Shown here in pieces: positions 22,292-31,503 of a DNA stretch of 47,117 nt. Position numbers and translations under genes: made by a program. Location of the stretch: positions 60,961 to 108,077 of the forward strand of contig PBGP02000014.1 of the NCBI GenBank assembly GCA_002720095.2, given 5' to 3'. Below the pieces are notes generated by a model. It saw only the letters and a program-made list of their open reading frames with translations, ran no database searches and had not been told where the DNA came from. The DNA comes from Methanobacteriota archaeon. GTDB taxonomy: Archaea > Thermoplasmatota > Poseidoniia > Poseidoniales > Poseidoniaceae. Position 1 is the stretch's first letter; each line of letters begins with the position of its first letter.

Positions 22292-24796
22292 GTGCCAGAG
22301 TATTCTAGCCAATTCGACCTCGCAGTTATTTCAACTAAATCTAATGATTCAAAAATTCAATTGTGGGGTAGATGTATAACTGGTGAGTCAATTTTTTTAG
22401 AGATAGGGGGGCTAGAACCTTATTTAGAAATTACTTACTCTACAGAACAAGTTCCATCTGATATAAATGTAAAATTGGATAAAGTAAAAAGAAGAGATGA
22501 TGTAGTTGAAGTAATTGAATTAGGAGAAAAATGGACTGAATATGGTGTCAAAGAAATGTGGAGGGTAATGATGAAAAGTTCAAAGCATCAAGATCGTTCT
22601 TCGTTCCGTAAAGAAAACATTAATGATTGGTTATTTTATAATGCTGACTTCAATCATGATAAGAGATTATTTTACGATTTAGATATAGGTACTCACATAA
22701 GAATCAATTGTCAAGTAATTGATGACCATCGTTATCCTGTAGATATTTATGCTAAAACAGATATTCATAACTTAAATAACATTACTCCATTTCAGGCACC
22801 GTTCGTTATTGCTTCATTCGATTTAGAAACAAGTATCTTAGATAATAGAATTTTATGTGCTGCAGTAATTATTGATCAGTTGGACACTTCTGGTCAAAGG
22901 AAAGAAATTGCTAAGGAATATACTTTTTCAGGCACTGAAATAGAAATTATGAAAGGAATGACTAATCTTATTAGAGACAAGAACCCAGATATCATTACAG
23001 GATATAATATTGATAATTTCGATATCCCAAGGCTTAAAGAAAGATTAGAATATCTTACCAAAGAAAACGACACGAAAACTCGTTCAGAATTATTTGGATG
23101 GTCTAGGCGTGCTCATGAAAATGAATGGGATATGATTCCTTACAGGGCTCGAAATTCAAAAAAATGGACAGTAGTGGGGCGTTGTTTTATTGATGCTTGG
23201 TGGGAAGCAAGAATGGTTCTTAGACCTAAAAGAGAAACGTTATCATATGTCAGCCAATTATTATTTCCTAAAAGAAGGGATTTACGGAAATTAGAAATCG
23301 ATACTAGTAAGATTGACGAAGAATGGGAAAAAAGACCTGATGAGGTTTTAGAATACTGTAAAAGAGATGCATTACTTCCTTGGGAAATTTTAGATGAATT
23401 AAGGGTTATTCCTAAAAAAGAGTCATTAGCAGCTGTTTCAAAAACCTCGTTGGATGTAGTGATTAATGGTACTACTAGCAATTGGATAGACAGTTTAGTG
23501 ATTCGTTTAGCAGATAGAAATAATGTAGCAGTTCCAATGACCAAACGTTATGACAGGTCAGATCAAATTGCAGGTGGTTATGTTCATGAAGTCGAACCAG
23601 GCGTATATCCATGGGTTGCAGTACTCGATTTTAAATCGATGTATCCTTCGATAATGATTAACAATAATATTTGTAGAACAACAATGATAGATGACAAGAA
23701 TACGCAATTGCCTTGTAATGAATCACCAGACGGAATAAAATATCTGCAAAAAAGCCAGAGAGAAGGATTGGTTCCAAAACTACTCTTAGACTTAATGTCT
23801 CAAAGAGACTTTCATAAAAAGGAAATGAAAAACGCTTTATCTAATGGTGAAAAATCAAAACAAATCTTTCATGATGGAATGCAATATGCCGTTAAAATAT
23901 TGATGAACTCATTCTATGGTGTATTTGCATCTACATTTTATCGATTCACTCACAAAAATATTGGTTCTTCTATCACTGCTTGGGCACGATATAATATTAC
24001 TGAGATAATTCGTCAACTAGAAGAAGAGAATCAAAATGTAGTTTATTCTGATACTGATTCTATCTTTGTTAGTGTGCCTATGAAAATTACTGCTCCAACA
24101 AAGCGTCCTAACACTGAATTAGGTGCTAAAAAGTTTGATGAAGCTAAGACGGAATTAGTAAAGTTTGGAAAGGAATTAGCAGAAAGATTTACCGAAGATG
24201 CAGCTGAATTAGAATTCGAAACGGGTCTATCAGCTTTCTTTTCACATGGAGCTAAAAAGCGCTATGTTGGTAGAATGATTTGGCCTAAAGAGGAAATGAT
24301 AATTAGAGGTTATGAAACTCGAAGATCTGATTCATTTACGTTGTTAACTAATACTATGAAATCGATATTTGAATATATTTTAGATGGTAATCAAGAATCA
24401 GCAATTAAAGAAGTAATTACTCTAATAAAAGAAGTAAAGAAAGGAAATGCAAATGTTGAAGATTTGGTTATTAGTCGTTCATGTAAAGCATTTGATAGAT
24501 ATGCAAACCCAGATGGCTTACCTTTTGTTCAGGCAGCGAAAAAACGAAGAGATGATCATGGGCTTGAATTTACTCCTGGAATGAAAGTAGCTTATGTTGT
24601 TACTAAATCCTCAGGAAGTAATCAAGTTGTGGAACCTTGGCTAGTTGAAGATGGAGGAGAACCAGTAGATACATATGATATTGATTATTACTCTAAACGT
24701 TTAGCTAAGGCTTTGGGAAGAATTACAGAAGCATTTGGATGGAGTGAAAATGAATTACTTACAGGCACTCGACAAACAACATTATTTTCTTTTTGA
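22292..24796 (+). CDS. polB: family B DNA polymerase
   Basis: Replicative or repair B-family polymerase, 834 residues. The 3'-5' exonuclease motifs are present: Exo I FDLET (D177, E179), Exo II GYNIDNFDIP and Exo III EYCKRDALLP. Polymerase motif A is DFKSMYPSIM, motif B is KILMNSFYGVFAS and motif C is YSDTDSIF, so both activities should be intact. Length fits archaeal PolB (about 770-900) and no intein is seen. The GTG start at 22292 lacks a Shine-Dalgarno, so leaderless translation is possible. It is divergent from ilvE. Confidence 0.95.
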   Translation: MPEYSSQFDLAVISTKSNDSKIQLWGRCITGESIFLEIGGLEPYLEITYSTEQVPSDINVKLDKVKRRDDVVEVIELGEKWTEYGVKEMWRVMMKSSKHQDRSSFRKENINDWLFYNADFNHDKRLFYDLDIGTHIRINCQVIDDHRYPVDIYAKTDIHNLNNITPFQAPFVIASFDLETSILDNRILCAAVIIDQLDTSGQRKEIAKEYTFSGTEIEIMKGMTNLIRDKNPDIITGYNIDNFDIPRLKERLEYLTKENDTKTRSELFGWSRRAHENEWDMIPYRARNSKKWTVVGRCFIDAWWEARMVLRPKRETLSYVSQLLFPKRRDLRKLEIDTSKIDEEWEKRPDEVLEYCKRDALLPWEILDELRVIPKKESLAAVSKTSLDVVINGTTSNWIDSLVIRLADRNNVAVPMTKRYDRSDQIAGGYVHEVEPGVYPWVAVLDFKSMYPSIMINNNICRTTMIDDKNTQLPCNESPDGIKYLQKSQREGLVPKLLLDLMSQRDFHKKEMKNALSNGEKSKQIFHDGMQYAVKILMNSFYGVFASTFYRFTHKNIGSSITAWARYNITEIIRQLEEENQNVVYSDTDSIFVSVPMKITAPTKRPNTELGAKKFDEAKTELVKFGKELAERFTEDAAELEFETGLSAFFSHGAKKRYVGRMIWPKEEMIIRGYETRRSDSFTLLTNTMKSIFEYILDGNQESAIKEVITLIKEVKKGNANVEDLVISRSCKAFDRYANPDGLPFVQAAKKRRDDHGLEFTPGMKVAYVVTKSSGSNQVVEPWLVEDGGEPVDTYDIDYYSKRLAKALGRITEAFGWSENELLTGTRQTTLFSF

Positions 24797-24867
24797 ATAC
24801 TCCTTATAAAACATGCAAAAGTCCTCTTTCGAGAATTAAATCACCCCAGATTTCAATGTTTGAGGGA

Positions 24868-24879
24868 GGTATATAAACA
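24868..24879 (+). promoter_or_regulatory. TATA box candidate for the MMPL-nuclease operon
   Basis: GGTATATAAACA lies about 50 bases before the TTG start at 24926 and would leave a leader of about 25-30 bases that includes CGGTGATT, a GGTGA-type Shine-Dalgarno. Confidence 0.5.
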
Positions 24880-24925
24880 AATCAATATAACTGAGATAAT
24901 TTCACAGGTGTATATCGGTGATTAA

Positions 24926-27691
24926 TTGAAATATTTTTTTGATAAACTGACTACACTTAGCACAACAAAACCTAAAACATCATTAATTTTTATTTTTATT
25001 TTTCTATTTGGATTAATGCCGAATGCAATGTTTATTAATTTTGATAATAGTGAGGATGCTTTTTTCCCAGATAATGAAACTGTTAGGCTACTTAATGAAG
25101 TTGAAAATGAATATCAAGCATCCATAGATTTCATTCGGTTTATCGATCACATTCAATCAGGAGACCTATATGAAGGATCTACATGGGAGCAATTAGCTAT
25201 TCTAGAAGCCATAATGTTGGAAAATGATAATTTAACCAAGTTTCAATATCCTTTATTTGGAATTCAAGCGAATAGCGGAATGGCAAGTTCTGCTATGCAG
25301 TGGCATCATCTACAAGATCCTCATTCTGCAAGTAGCTGGATTTTAAATTTGAGTTCTGCCTTGGATGAGATTTTAAATTCTGATAGTAATAATTTAACGA
25401 TAAATCTTGAGATTTTGACCATGGAATCTAAAAAAATCCCTTCACCTAGTATAATCAATGCTGAAGATCTTCGAAATTGGAATCCAGAAGATCCAAATCT
25501 ATGGTTAGAAAGATTAGATAGGAAAGAAAACATCAGTAATTCTTTACAGCTATTAATTAGTAAAATAAATAACTTAACTCAAGGCCCTAATGGAGAGGTA
25601 ATAGGACCAGTAGCTGGACCAATATCAGGGAAACTTGGGATACTCTTGGGGATGCAATCAATAGATTACAGGTCTATGATGATTTCCAATCTGCCCGCTG
25701 AAGATATTTTGAAACCTTGGGATTCTAGTGGTCCAGTATTAACCAGTTTTGTTGTTGTTACTGACCCAGATGAGCATAATGTAACTTTAATCGGGGAAGT
25801 ACAAAAAAATATTACAATTTGGGCCGAAGAATTGAATAATCAAGTAATTTTAGAAACCAACGATTCAGAAATTACTGTATTTTCATTTTCTCAGTTAGCT
25901 ACTGGACAAAATGCAAATTTAGGTAAAGAACTAGGAATTTTGAATTCTCTTTGTCTGCTACTATTAGGCTTTATTTTATGGACAAAATTTAGGAGTAAAA
26001 GAGATACTTTCAATGTACTATTTTTAACAGTTCTAGCAATTTTAGCAACATATGGAACGGCTGGGTTGTTAACATTACTGGGTGTTAAGATGGTTTTTAA
26101 TGCAGCAATGAATTCAATACCAATTTTACTTTTAGCAATAGGTGTAGATTATGGATTACATGTAGTTTCTAGAATTCGTGAGGAGTTACAAGATCAAGAA
26201 AAGCACAACCCACAAGGTAGATTAACACTTAGAGATTTTTCTTTGGATGCCAGAAGATTAGCAATTAGAAAGGGAACAATACTTACATCCGCCGCATTAT
26301 TAGTTGCAATCTTTACAGACATAGTCGGTTTCTTATCATTCAGGTTTTCCTCACAACAATTTTTAGTTTCTTTTGGTACAGTTATTGCTATAGGTTTATT
26401 CTTCATTTACTTGCTAAGCATTACTGCTCTACCAGCATTAATGATGATAATTCCCCCAAAGAAACTGTCTCTTAAAAAATCAGGGAATAATGATATAGGT
26501 CAAATATCACAATGGATTGGTTCTTTAACTAAAACACCCGTTAAAGTAGTTATTGTGACAGTAATAATTTCTATTCCAATGTTTATTGGTTTTCAACAGC
26601 TTGAGGTAGGATTCGATACTAGAGACAATTTTGATGAATCTGTGCCAGTCGTTCAGGATTTTTTTATTATTGCTGATGAATTTCAGAGTAGCCCCTCTCC
26701 GCTATATGTTGTGTTAGATGGAGATATAATTTCGGAAGAAGGTAAAGATATTTACGATGAGATAATTTTAGAATTATCTAAAAATGATAAGATTACAGGT
26801 TTAACAATTGGTATTTGGTCGATTCTCGATGAATCAAGAGCAACAAATTTAGATTTAGATTTTTTACTGAATAATTTGAGCGAAAATGACATTTCATGGA
26901 AAGAATTAGAGTCATGGTTATTAGCAGAAGATGGTAGAAATATTTCCTCTGGTAATATTAATTCAGATGGTTCACAAACATTAATTTCATTTCAAGCGTC
27001 CACCCTTGATTGGAAAGCTACTGCTGAATTCGAGTCAAATTTAAGTGAGCGTTTAGATATTATTTCACATAATAGCTCTAGTGATTTTACAATCAAATTA
27101 TCTGGGCGCTCACTTATTCTTGCTCAGGTAACAGCAGATGTTGCAGAATCTGCCGTAATTTCTACAGCAACAGTAGCAGGTGTGATTTTGATTATGCTTT
27201 CAGGAATAAATACATTTAGAAAAAAGGATATTATTAAAGGAGTTTCTAGAGGTTTTGTAACTTGGATTCCATTAATGGTTGTTGTTATATGGGTTTATGG
27301 TATTATGGGACTAACTGGATATCAATTGAATTCTCAAACTGTAACAATTGGAGCGCTAACATTGGGTCTTGGTGTTGATTATGCAGTACATCTTACAACT
27401 AGGTTAGAAGAAGAAGTAGAATTTGCACCCACCTCTGATCCAAATGAATGGACTACTAAATCTGTTGCAACTACTGGAAGGGCCATGTTTGGAGCAGCAT
27501 TAACTACGGCTGGAGGTTTTTCGGTTCTAAATTTCTCTTCTTTAGTACCATTGCAGCTATTCGGTCAGGTTTTTGTCGTCGCTATAATTTTCGCTTTAAT
27601 TTCTAGTTTGTTATTATTACCTGCATTATACACTCCATTCTTAAAACAGGATGCTAAAGATTATCTTAATCGTACAGAGGAGAGTGAGTAA
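24926..27691 (+). CDS. MMPL/RND-superfamily transporter (HAE3-like)
   Basis: A 921-residue membrane protein with the duplicated RND layout: a helix near 20-36, a large outside loop, a helix bundle at about 340-510, a second helix near 535-555, a second outside loop and a final bundle at about 745-905. Each half has the conserved helix-4 motif, GVDYGLHVVSRIREE and GVDYAVHLTTRLEEE, whose aspartates serve in proton coupling. It probably exports lipids or hydrophobic compounds, but the substrate cannot be told. It starts at TTG, with GGTGA upstream. A nuclease-like lipoprotein gene follows after 12 bases. Confidence 0.9.
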   Translation: MKYFFDKLTTLSTTKPKTSLIFIFIFLFGLMPNAMFINFDNSEDAFFPDNETVRLLNEVENEYQASIDFIRFIDHIQSGDLYEGSTWEQLAILEAIMLENDNLTKFQYPLFGIQANSGMASSAMQWHHLQDPHSASSWILNLSSALDEILNSDSNNLTINLEILTMESKKIPSPSIINAEDLRNWNPEDPNLWLERLDRKENISNSLQLLISKINNLTQGPNGEVIGPVAGPISGKLGILLGMQSIDYRSMMISNLPAEDILKPWDSSGPVLTSFVVVTDPDEHNVTLIGEVQKNITIWAEELNNQVILETNDSEITVFSFSQLATGQNANLGKELGILNSLCLLLLGFILWTKFRSKRDTFNVLFLTVLAILATYGTAGLLTLLGVKMVFNAAMNSIPILLLAIGVDYGLHVVSRIREELQDQEKHNPQGRLTLRDFSLDARRLAIRKGTILTSAALLVAIFTDIVGFLSFRFSSQQFLVSFGTVIAIGLFFIYLLSITALPALMMIIPPKKLSLKKSGNNDIGQISQWIGSLTKTPVKVVIVTVIISIPMFIGFQQLEVGFDTRDNFDESVPVVQDFFIIADEFQSSPSPLYVVLDGDIISEEGKDIYDEIILELSKNDKITGLTIGIWSILDESRATNLDLDFLLNNLSENDISWKELESWLLAEDGRNISSGNINSDGSQTLISFQASTLDWKATAEFESNLSERLDIISHNSSSDFTIKLSGRSLILAQVTADVAESAVISTATVAGVILIMLSGINTFRKKDIIKGVSRGFVTWIPLMVVVIWVYGIMGLTGYQLNSQTVTIGALTLGLGVDYAVHLTTRLEEEVEFAPTSDPNEWTTKSVATTGRAMFGAALTTAGGFSVLNFSSLVPLQLFGQVFVVAIIFALISSLLLLPALYTPFLKQDAKDYLNRTEESE

Positions 27692-27703
27692 GGGGGTGTA
27701 TCA

Positions 27704-28591
27704 GTGAAGACTCGAGCTGTAATATTTAGTTCAATTTTGATATTCTCATTTTTTCTAATACCTGGCTGTACTGAAATCAAATTTAAAGATAATTCTATTG
27801 ATTTAGACGAACAATACAATAGTACAAACATCACTATTGCATCTTTTAATATCAAGATATTTGGAAAAACTAAAGCATCAAATGAATCTGTTATGGCCGA
27901 ATTAGTAGAAATAGTGTCGATATATGATATAATTGCAATTCAAGAGGTTAAAGACATAAATCAAGAAGTCCCATACCAATTCTTAGAATTATTAAATAAT
28001 CATTCGGACAATAAATTTGAGATGTTATTGTCTGAGAGATCTGGAACTCAGGAAGATGATAAAAATAGTCAGGAACAATATATAGTTTTATACGATCCTG
28101 AATTAATTAGCGTGATAGATAATGGTACTTTGTACAATGATTCTGTTAATGATTCATTTCAAAGAGAACCTTTTCTAGCTCATTTAGCAATTAAAAATAC
28201 AAGTTTAGATTTTGTGTTAGGTGTTATCCACACTAAACCCGCTGCGGCAGAAAAAGAAATATCAGCTCTAATTGATGTATTTAATTGGTCCTCTGAATAT
28301 TTCTCTGATCAAGATGTTATCATAGTTGGAGATTATAATGCAGATTGTAGTTATTTTGATGAAGAAGATATTGCTGATTTAGCAATTGGTTCTTCGGAAT
28401 TTCTTTGGGCTATTCCTAATGAAGCAGATACTAATTTGGCCAGTTCTAATTGTACATACGATAGAATGGTATTGACTGGTGAAATTAAGAATAATTTTAA
28501 CGGGAAATGGGGAGTTGATGAATCATTTTCAGAGTCTTCAATATCCGACCATTGGCCAATTTGGATAGAATTAGAAATTAGAATTGATTAA
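27704..28591 (+). CDS. lipoprotein with endonuclease/exonuclease/phosphatase (DNase I-like) fold
   Basis: A 295-residue predicted lipoprotein. The signal ends in lipobox IPGC at about 20-23. The EEP fold follows: IASFNIKIFG (metal/active Asn), IIAIQEV (metal Glu), VLGVIHTKP (active His), IIVGDYNADCSYF (Asp, Asn) and SISDHWPIWI (Asp-His). All key residues are present, so it is probably an active surface DNase or phosphodiesterase, for example for scavenging DNA phosphate. GTG 27704 is supported by AAGGGGGTG. It is in an operon with the MMPL protein upstream. The stop interleaves with the convergent biotin-carrier gene. Confidence 0.85.
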   Translation: MKTRAVIFSSILIFSFFLIPGCTEIKFKDNSIDLDEQYNSTNITIASFNIKIFGKTKASNESVMAELVEIVSIYDIIAIQEVKDINQEVPYQFLELLNNHSDNKFEMLLSERSGTQEDDKNSQEQYIVLYDPELISVIDNGTLYNDSVNDSFQREPFLAHLAIKNTSLDFVLGVIHTKPAAAEKEISALIDVFNWSSEYFSDQDVIIVGDYNADCSYFDEEDIADLAIGSSEFLWAIPNEADTNLASSNCTYDRMVLTGEIKNNFNGKWGVDESFSESSISDHWPIWIELEIRID

Positions 28592-29085
28592 TTTTGTTTA
28601 AGTTCTATTAATACAAAGCCTCTGTCTACTTTTTGACTTATTTCACAATTTAATTTTTCTACAGTACCATTAAATGGCGCAGTAATCTTATGTTCCATCT
28701 TCATTGCTTCCATTATTATAAGTGAATCTCCTATCTTAACTGACTGCCCTTTAGTAACTTTCACATCAAGAACTGTACCAGGCATCGGCGACAGTAAAGA
28801 ACCGTCGTTAAGTTGTTTTCTATTGGTTTTTCTGATATCACCTGAAGTATATGTCAAGGTTCTACCATTAATTTTTACCCACCACGTATCCTTTTGTTTG
28901 ACAACATATGCGACAATATTTTGACCACCTTGAGAGAGAATAATTTTATTGCTTTTTATTGAAAAATTAGTATTAGATAATTGAAAATCTTTCTCGTTAA
29001 GTGTAATTTTTGATATAGAGTTCAAATTCCTAGTCTTTTGGAAATTTATTTCCCAATTTTCACCATTCGAATCAATTAACTTCAT
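28588..29085 (-). CDS. biotin carboxyl carrier protein of acyl-CoA carboxylase
   Basis: A 165-residue carrier with the biotinylation motif EAMKMEH (K129 in this frame) in a C-terminal biotinyl domain at about 95-163. An N-terminal region of about 85 residues resembles the linker region of MccA/PccA alpha subunits. ATG 29085, five bases after AGGTGA, is preferred over a GTG nine bases upstream. It is the last gene of the carboxylase operon. Its Shine-Dalgarno overlaps the stop codon of the biotin carboxylase gene. The MCC alpha subunit, usually one chain, is therefore split in two here. Confidence 0.92.
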   Translation of the reverse strand: MKLIDSNGENWEINFQKTRNLNSISKITLNEKDFQLSNTNFSIKSNKIILSQGGQNIVAYVVKQKDTWWVKINGRTLTYTSGDIRKTNRKQLNDGSLLSPMPGTVLDVKVTKGQSVKIGDSLIIMEAMKMEHKITAPFNGTVEKLNCEISQKVDRGFVLIELKQN

Positions 29086-29094
29086 GGAAATCAC

Positions 29095-30633
29095 CTATGG
29101 AAATTTATTGTTGATTAATTTAAAAGGATCAATTTCCATAGAACCCTCACTCATTTGATTTGATTTGTTAGTACCGAATTTTTGAGAAACAGCACATGCA
29201 ATTGCACCAAGTGCGATAGCTTCTAAATCTATTTCATTTTTCCATCCATTAGGCCATTTTGTCTCAATTAAATTTGTGGTAGTATTTCCATTTTTCACAT
29301 CCTCATCACAGAGTAAAGCATGTAAAAATTCAACATTTGTGTCTAATCCTAGTAGGACGGTTTCATTTAAAGCATATTTCATTCTCATTATTGCAGTATC
29401 TCTATTTTCAGCATGAACAATAATCTTAGCAATCATAGGATCAAAATTTATACTAATTTCATTGCCTTCAACTACGCCCGAATCTACTCTAATTCCGGGA
29501 CCCTCAGGCATTTTCAGTCTCAATAATGGTCCTGCAGCAGGTAAAAAACCTAATGTCGGGTTTTCAGCATAAATTCTACTTTCAATACTGTGCCCTCTTA
29601 TCGTTACATCACTTTGTTTGAATTCTAATGGTAGGCCAGAAGCGATTTTTAATTGCTGATGTACAATATCGATTCCTGTCACATACTCAGTAACTGGATG
29701 TTCAACTTGTAATCTTGTATTCATTTCTAAAAAATAGAAATTTTCTCCATCTAATAAAAACTCAACCGTTCCGGCTCCCATGTAAGAAACCGCATTAGCA
29801 GCAGCAATTCCAGCTGAACCCATCAATGCTCTTAATTTTTGATTTATTGATGGGGATGGTGCTTCCTCAATTACCTTTTGGTGCCTTCGTTGTAAACTAC
29901 ATTCTCTCTCTCCCAAATGAATAATATTTCCAAAACCATCTGCTAAAATTTGTATTTCTATGTGTTTACAATTCGATAATAGTTTTTCAACATATATCCT
30001 TCCGTCTCCGAAGGCTGTTTCAGCTTCTCTTTGCGCAGATTCAATTGCACCAGCCAATTCACTTGGTCGATTAACGACTCGCATTCCTTTCCCTCCTCCT
30101 CCAGCACTTGCTTTGAGCAGTAAAGGAAACCCTAAACTTGAACTAACATTGATTAATTCATTATGGATATCTTTGATTTTTGTTGATTTTACTTCATGAC
30201 CAGGAACTAAAGGAACCCCGACACTCCTCATTTTTTCCCTAGCAGACATTTTATCTCCCATTGTCTCAATAGAATCAGGAGAAGGACCAATCCAAATTAA
30301 CCCAGATTCATCCACAGCTTTAGCAAATTCGGAGGATTCAGATAAAAACCCAAAACCAGGATGAATAGCCTGTGCACCAGTTTTTTTTGCCGCATTGATT
30401 ATACAATTAATATTTAGATATGTTTCATTTAATGTTTCTCCTTTCAATAGAAAACTTTGATCACATAAATCTAGAAGCGGTGAATCTTTATCATTAACAG
30501 TGTATATTGCAACAGTACTAAGTTCGAGTTCTTTACATGCTCTAGCAATTCTACATGCAACTTCTCCTCTATTTGCAATAAGTACACAAGCGAAAGGAAA
30601 TTTTGAATTTTTCATCCACTCTGGTTCTATCAT
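29095..30633 (-). CDS. biotin carboxylase subunit (methylcrotonyl-CoA carboxylase alpha type)
   Basis: ATP-dependent carboxylation of biotin, the first half-reaction of acyl-CoA carboxylases. The biotin carboxylase fold is complete over 512 residues: VLIANRGEVACRIARA at the start, the Gly-rich ATP loop KASAGGGGKGMRVV, and the catalytic MNTRLQVEHPVTE. The C-terminal region from about 450 is short, and the biotinyl domain is encoded separately just downstream. By context the substrate is 3-methylcrotonyl-CoA; a shared role in acetyl- or propionyl-CoA carboxylation cannot be excluded. The ATG lies 2 bases after the hydratase stop, so translation is coupled. Confidence 0.93.
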   Translation of the reverse strand: MIEPEWMKNSKFPFACVLIANRGEVACRIARACKELELSTVAIYTVNDKDSPLLDLCDQSFLLKGETLNETYLNINCIINAAKKTGAQAIHPGFGFLSESSEFAKAVDESGLIWIGPSPDSIETMGDKMSAREKMRSVGVPLVPGHEVKSTKIKDIHNELINVSSSLGFPLLLKASAGGGGKGMRVVNRPSELAGAIESAQREAETAFGDGRIYVEKLLSNCKHIEIQILADGFGNIIHLGERECSLQRRHQKVIEEAPSPSINQKLRALMGSAGIAAANAVSYMGAGTVEFLLDGENFYFLEMNTRLQVEHPVTEYVTGIDIVHQQLKIASGLPLEFKQSDVTIRGHSIESRIYAENPTLGFLPAAGPLLRLKMPEGPGIRVDSGVVEGNEISINFDPMIAKIIVHAENRDTAIMRMKYALNETVLLGLDTNVEFLHALLCDEDVKNGNTTTNLIETKWPNGWKNEIDLEAIALGAIACAVSQKFGTNKSNQMSEGSMEIDPFKLINNKFP

Positions 30634-30635
30634 TC

Positions 30636-31499
30636 TTATTCCTCATTAGTATGCCAGTTAGGTTTTCGTCTTTCAATAAATGCTCCAAGTCCTTCTTGAC
30701 CTTCTTTTCCACCACGCATTACACTGGTCGTTTTAATTGTGTAATCTCTTAACTCTTTCATATTTCCATTCCAATCATCGAAAGATTTGCATAATAATTT
30801 TGCTTGTTCAACTGTAGAAGGGGCACTTGTCAAAATTTCAGAAATTATTCTTTTTGAAAATAAATCCAATTCATTTTCGTCTTTTGCAATTTCATTTATG
30901 AAACCAATTCTTAATGCTTCATCACTGTTAATTCTAGTGCCTAACATTGCTAGCCTCCTAAATTGCGCACTTCCTAATTTTTTATGCACGTAAGGACCTA
31001 TTACAGCAGGAAGAATTCCTAATTTTATTTCACTCATAGAAATTTTTGAACCATCGATTGCAATTACATGATCTAGACATGCTATTAATCCTGCTCCACC
31101 ACCTAATGCAACTCCTTTGACTAAACCTATGGTAAAACAGGGATTTGACCAAATTCCATAAAATAATTCATCTAATCGTGTTGCATCTTTTTCATTTTCC
31201 TCAAAAGTCGCCTCACCACTATTTTTCATCCAATTAATATCTGCTCCTGCACAGAAATGTTTTCCATTACCTTTCAAAATTATTACTCTTGGTAGCATTT
31301 CACCAGAATCAGAAATTAAGCTATTAGCAGTAGCCGCAGAGTTTTTAGCCGCCCACGAAAAAATATCAATTAATTGTTGAATTAATTCTGGGTTCAATGC
31401 ATTATATACATCTGTACGGTTTAATGATATTTCTAAAATATATTTTTCTAATTTTACTTCAATTAAGTCGCATTTCGGTAGTGTTTCAACTAATTTCAT
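30636..31499 (-). CDS. enoyl-CoA hydratase/isomerase, probable methylglutaconyl-CoA hydratase
   Basis: A crotonase-fold enzyme, 287 residues. The oxyanion-hole segments are KHFCAGADINWM and GVALGGGAGLIA, and RTDVYNALNPELI is the usual N-terminal strand. Placed between the two subunits of methylcrotonyl-CoA carboxylase, it most likely hydrates 3-methylglutaconyl-CoA to HMG-CoA in leucine degradation. That specificity is inferred from context. ATG 31499 (MKLVETLPK), with AGGA about 8 bases upstream, is preferred over a start inside the upstream gene. HMG-CoA lyase and isovaleryl-CoA dehydrogenase are not in the window. Confidence 0.88.
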   Translation of the reverse strand: MKLVETLPKCDLIEVKLEKYILEISLNRTDVYNALNPELIQQLIDIFSWAAKNSAATANSLISDSGEMLPRVIILKGNGKHFCAGADINWMKNSGEATFEENEKDATRLDELFYGIWSNPCFTIGLVKGVALGGGAGLIACLDHVIAIDGSKISMSEIKLGILPAVIGPYVHKKLGSAQFRRLAMLGTRINSDEALRIGFINEIAKDENELDLFSKRIISEILTSAPSTVEQAKLLCKSFDDWNGNMKELRDYTIKTTSVMRGGKEGQEGLGAFIERRKPNWHTNEE

Positions 31500-31503
31500 A
31501 AGT

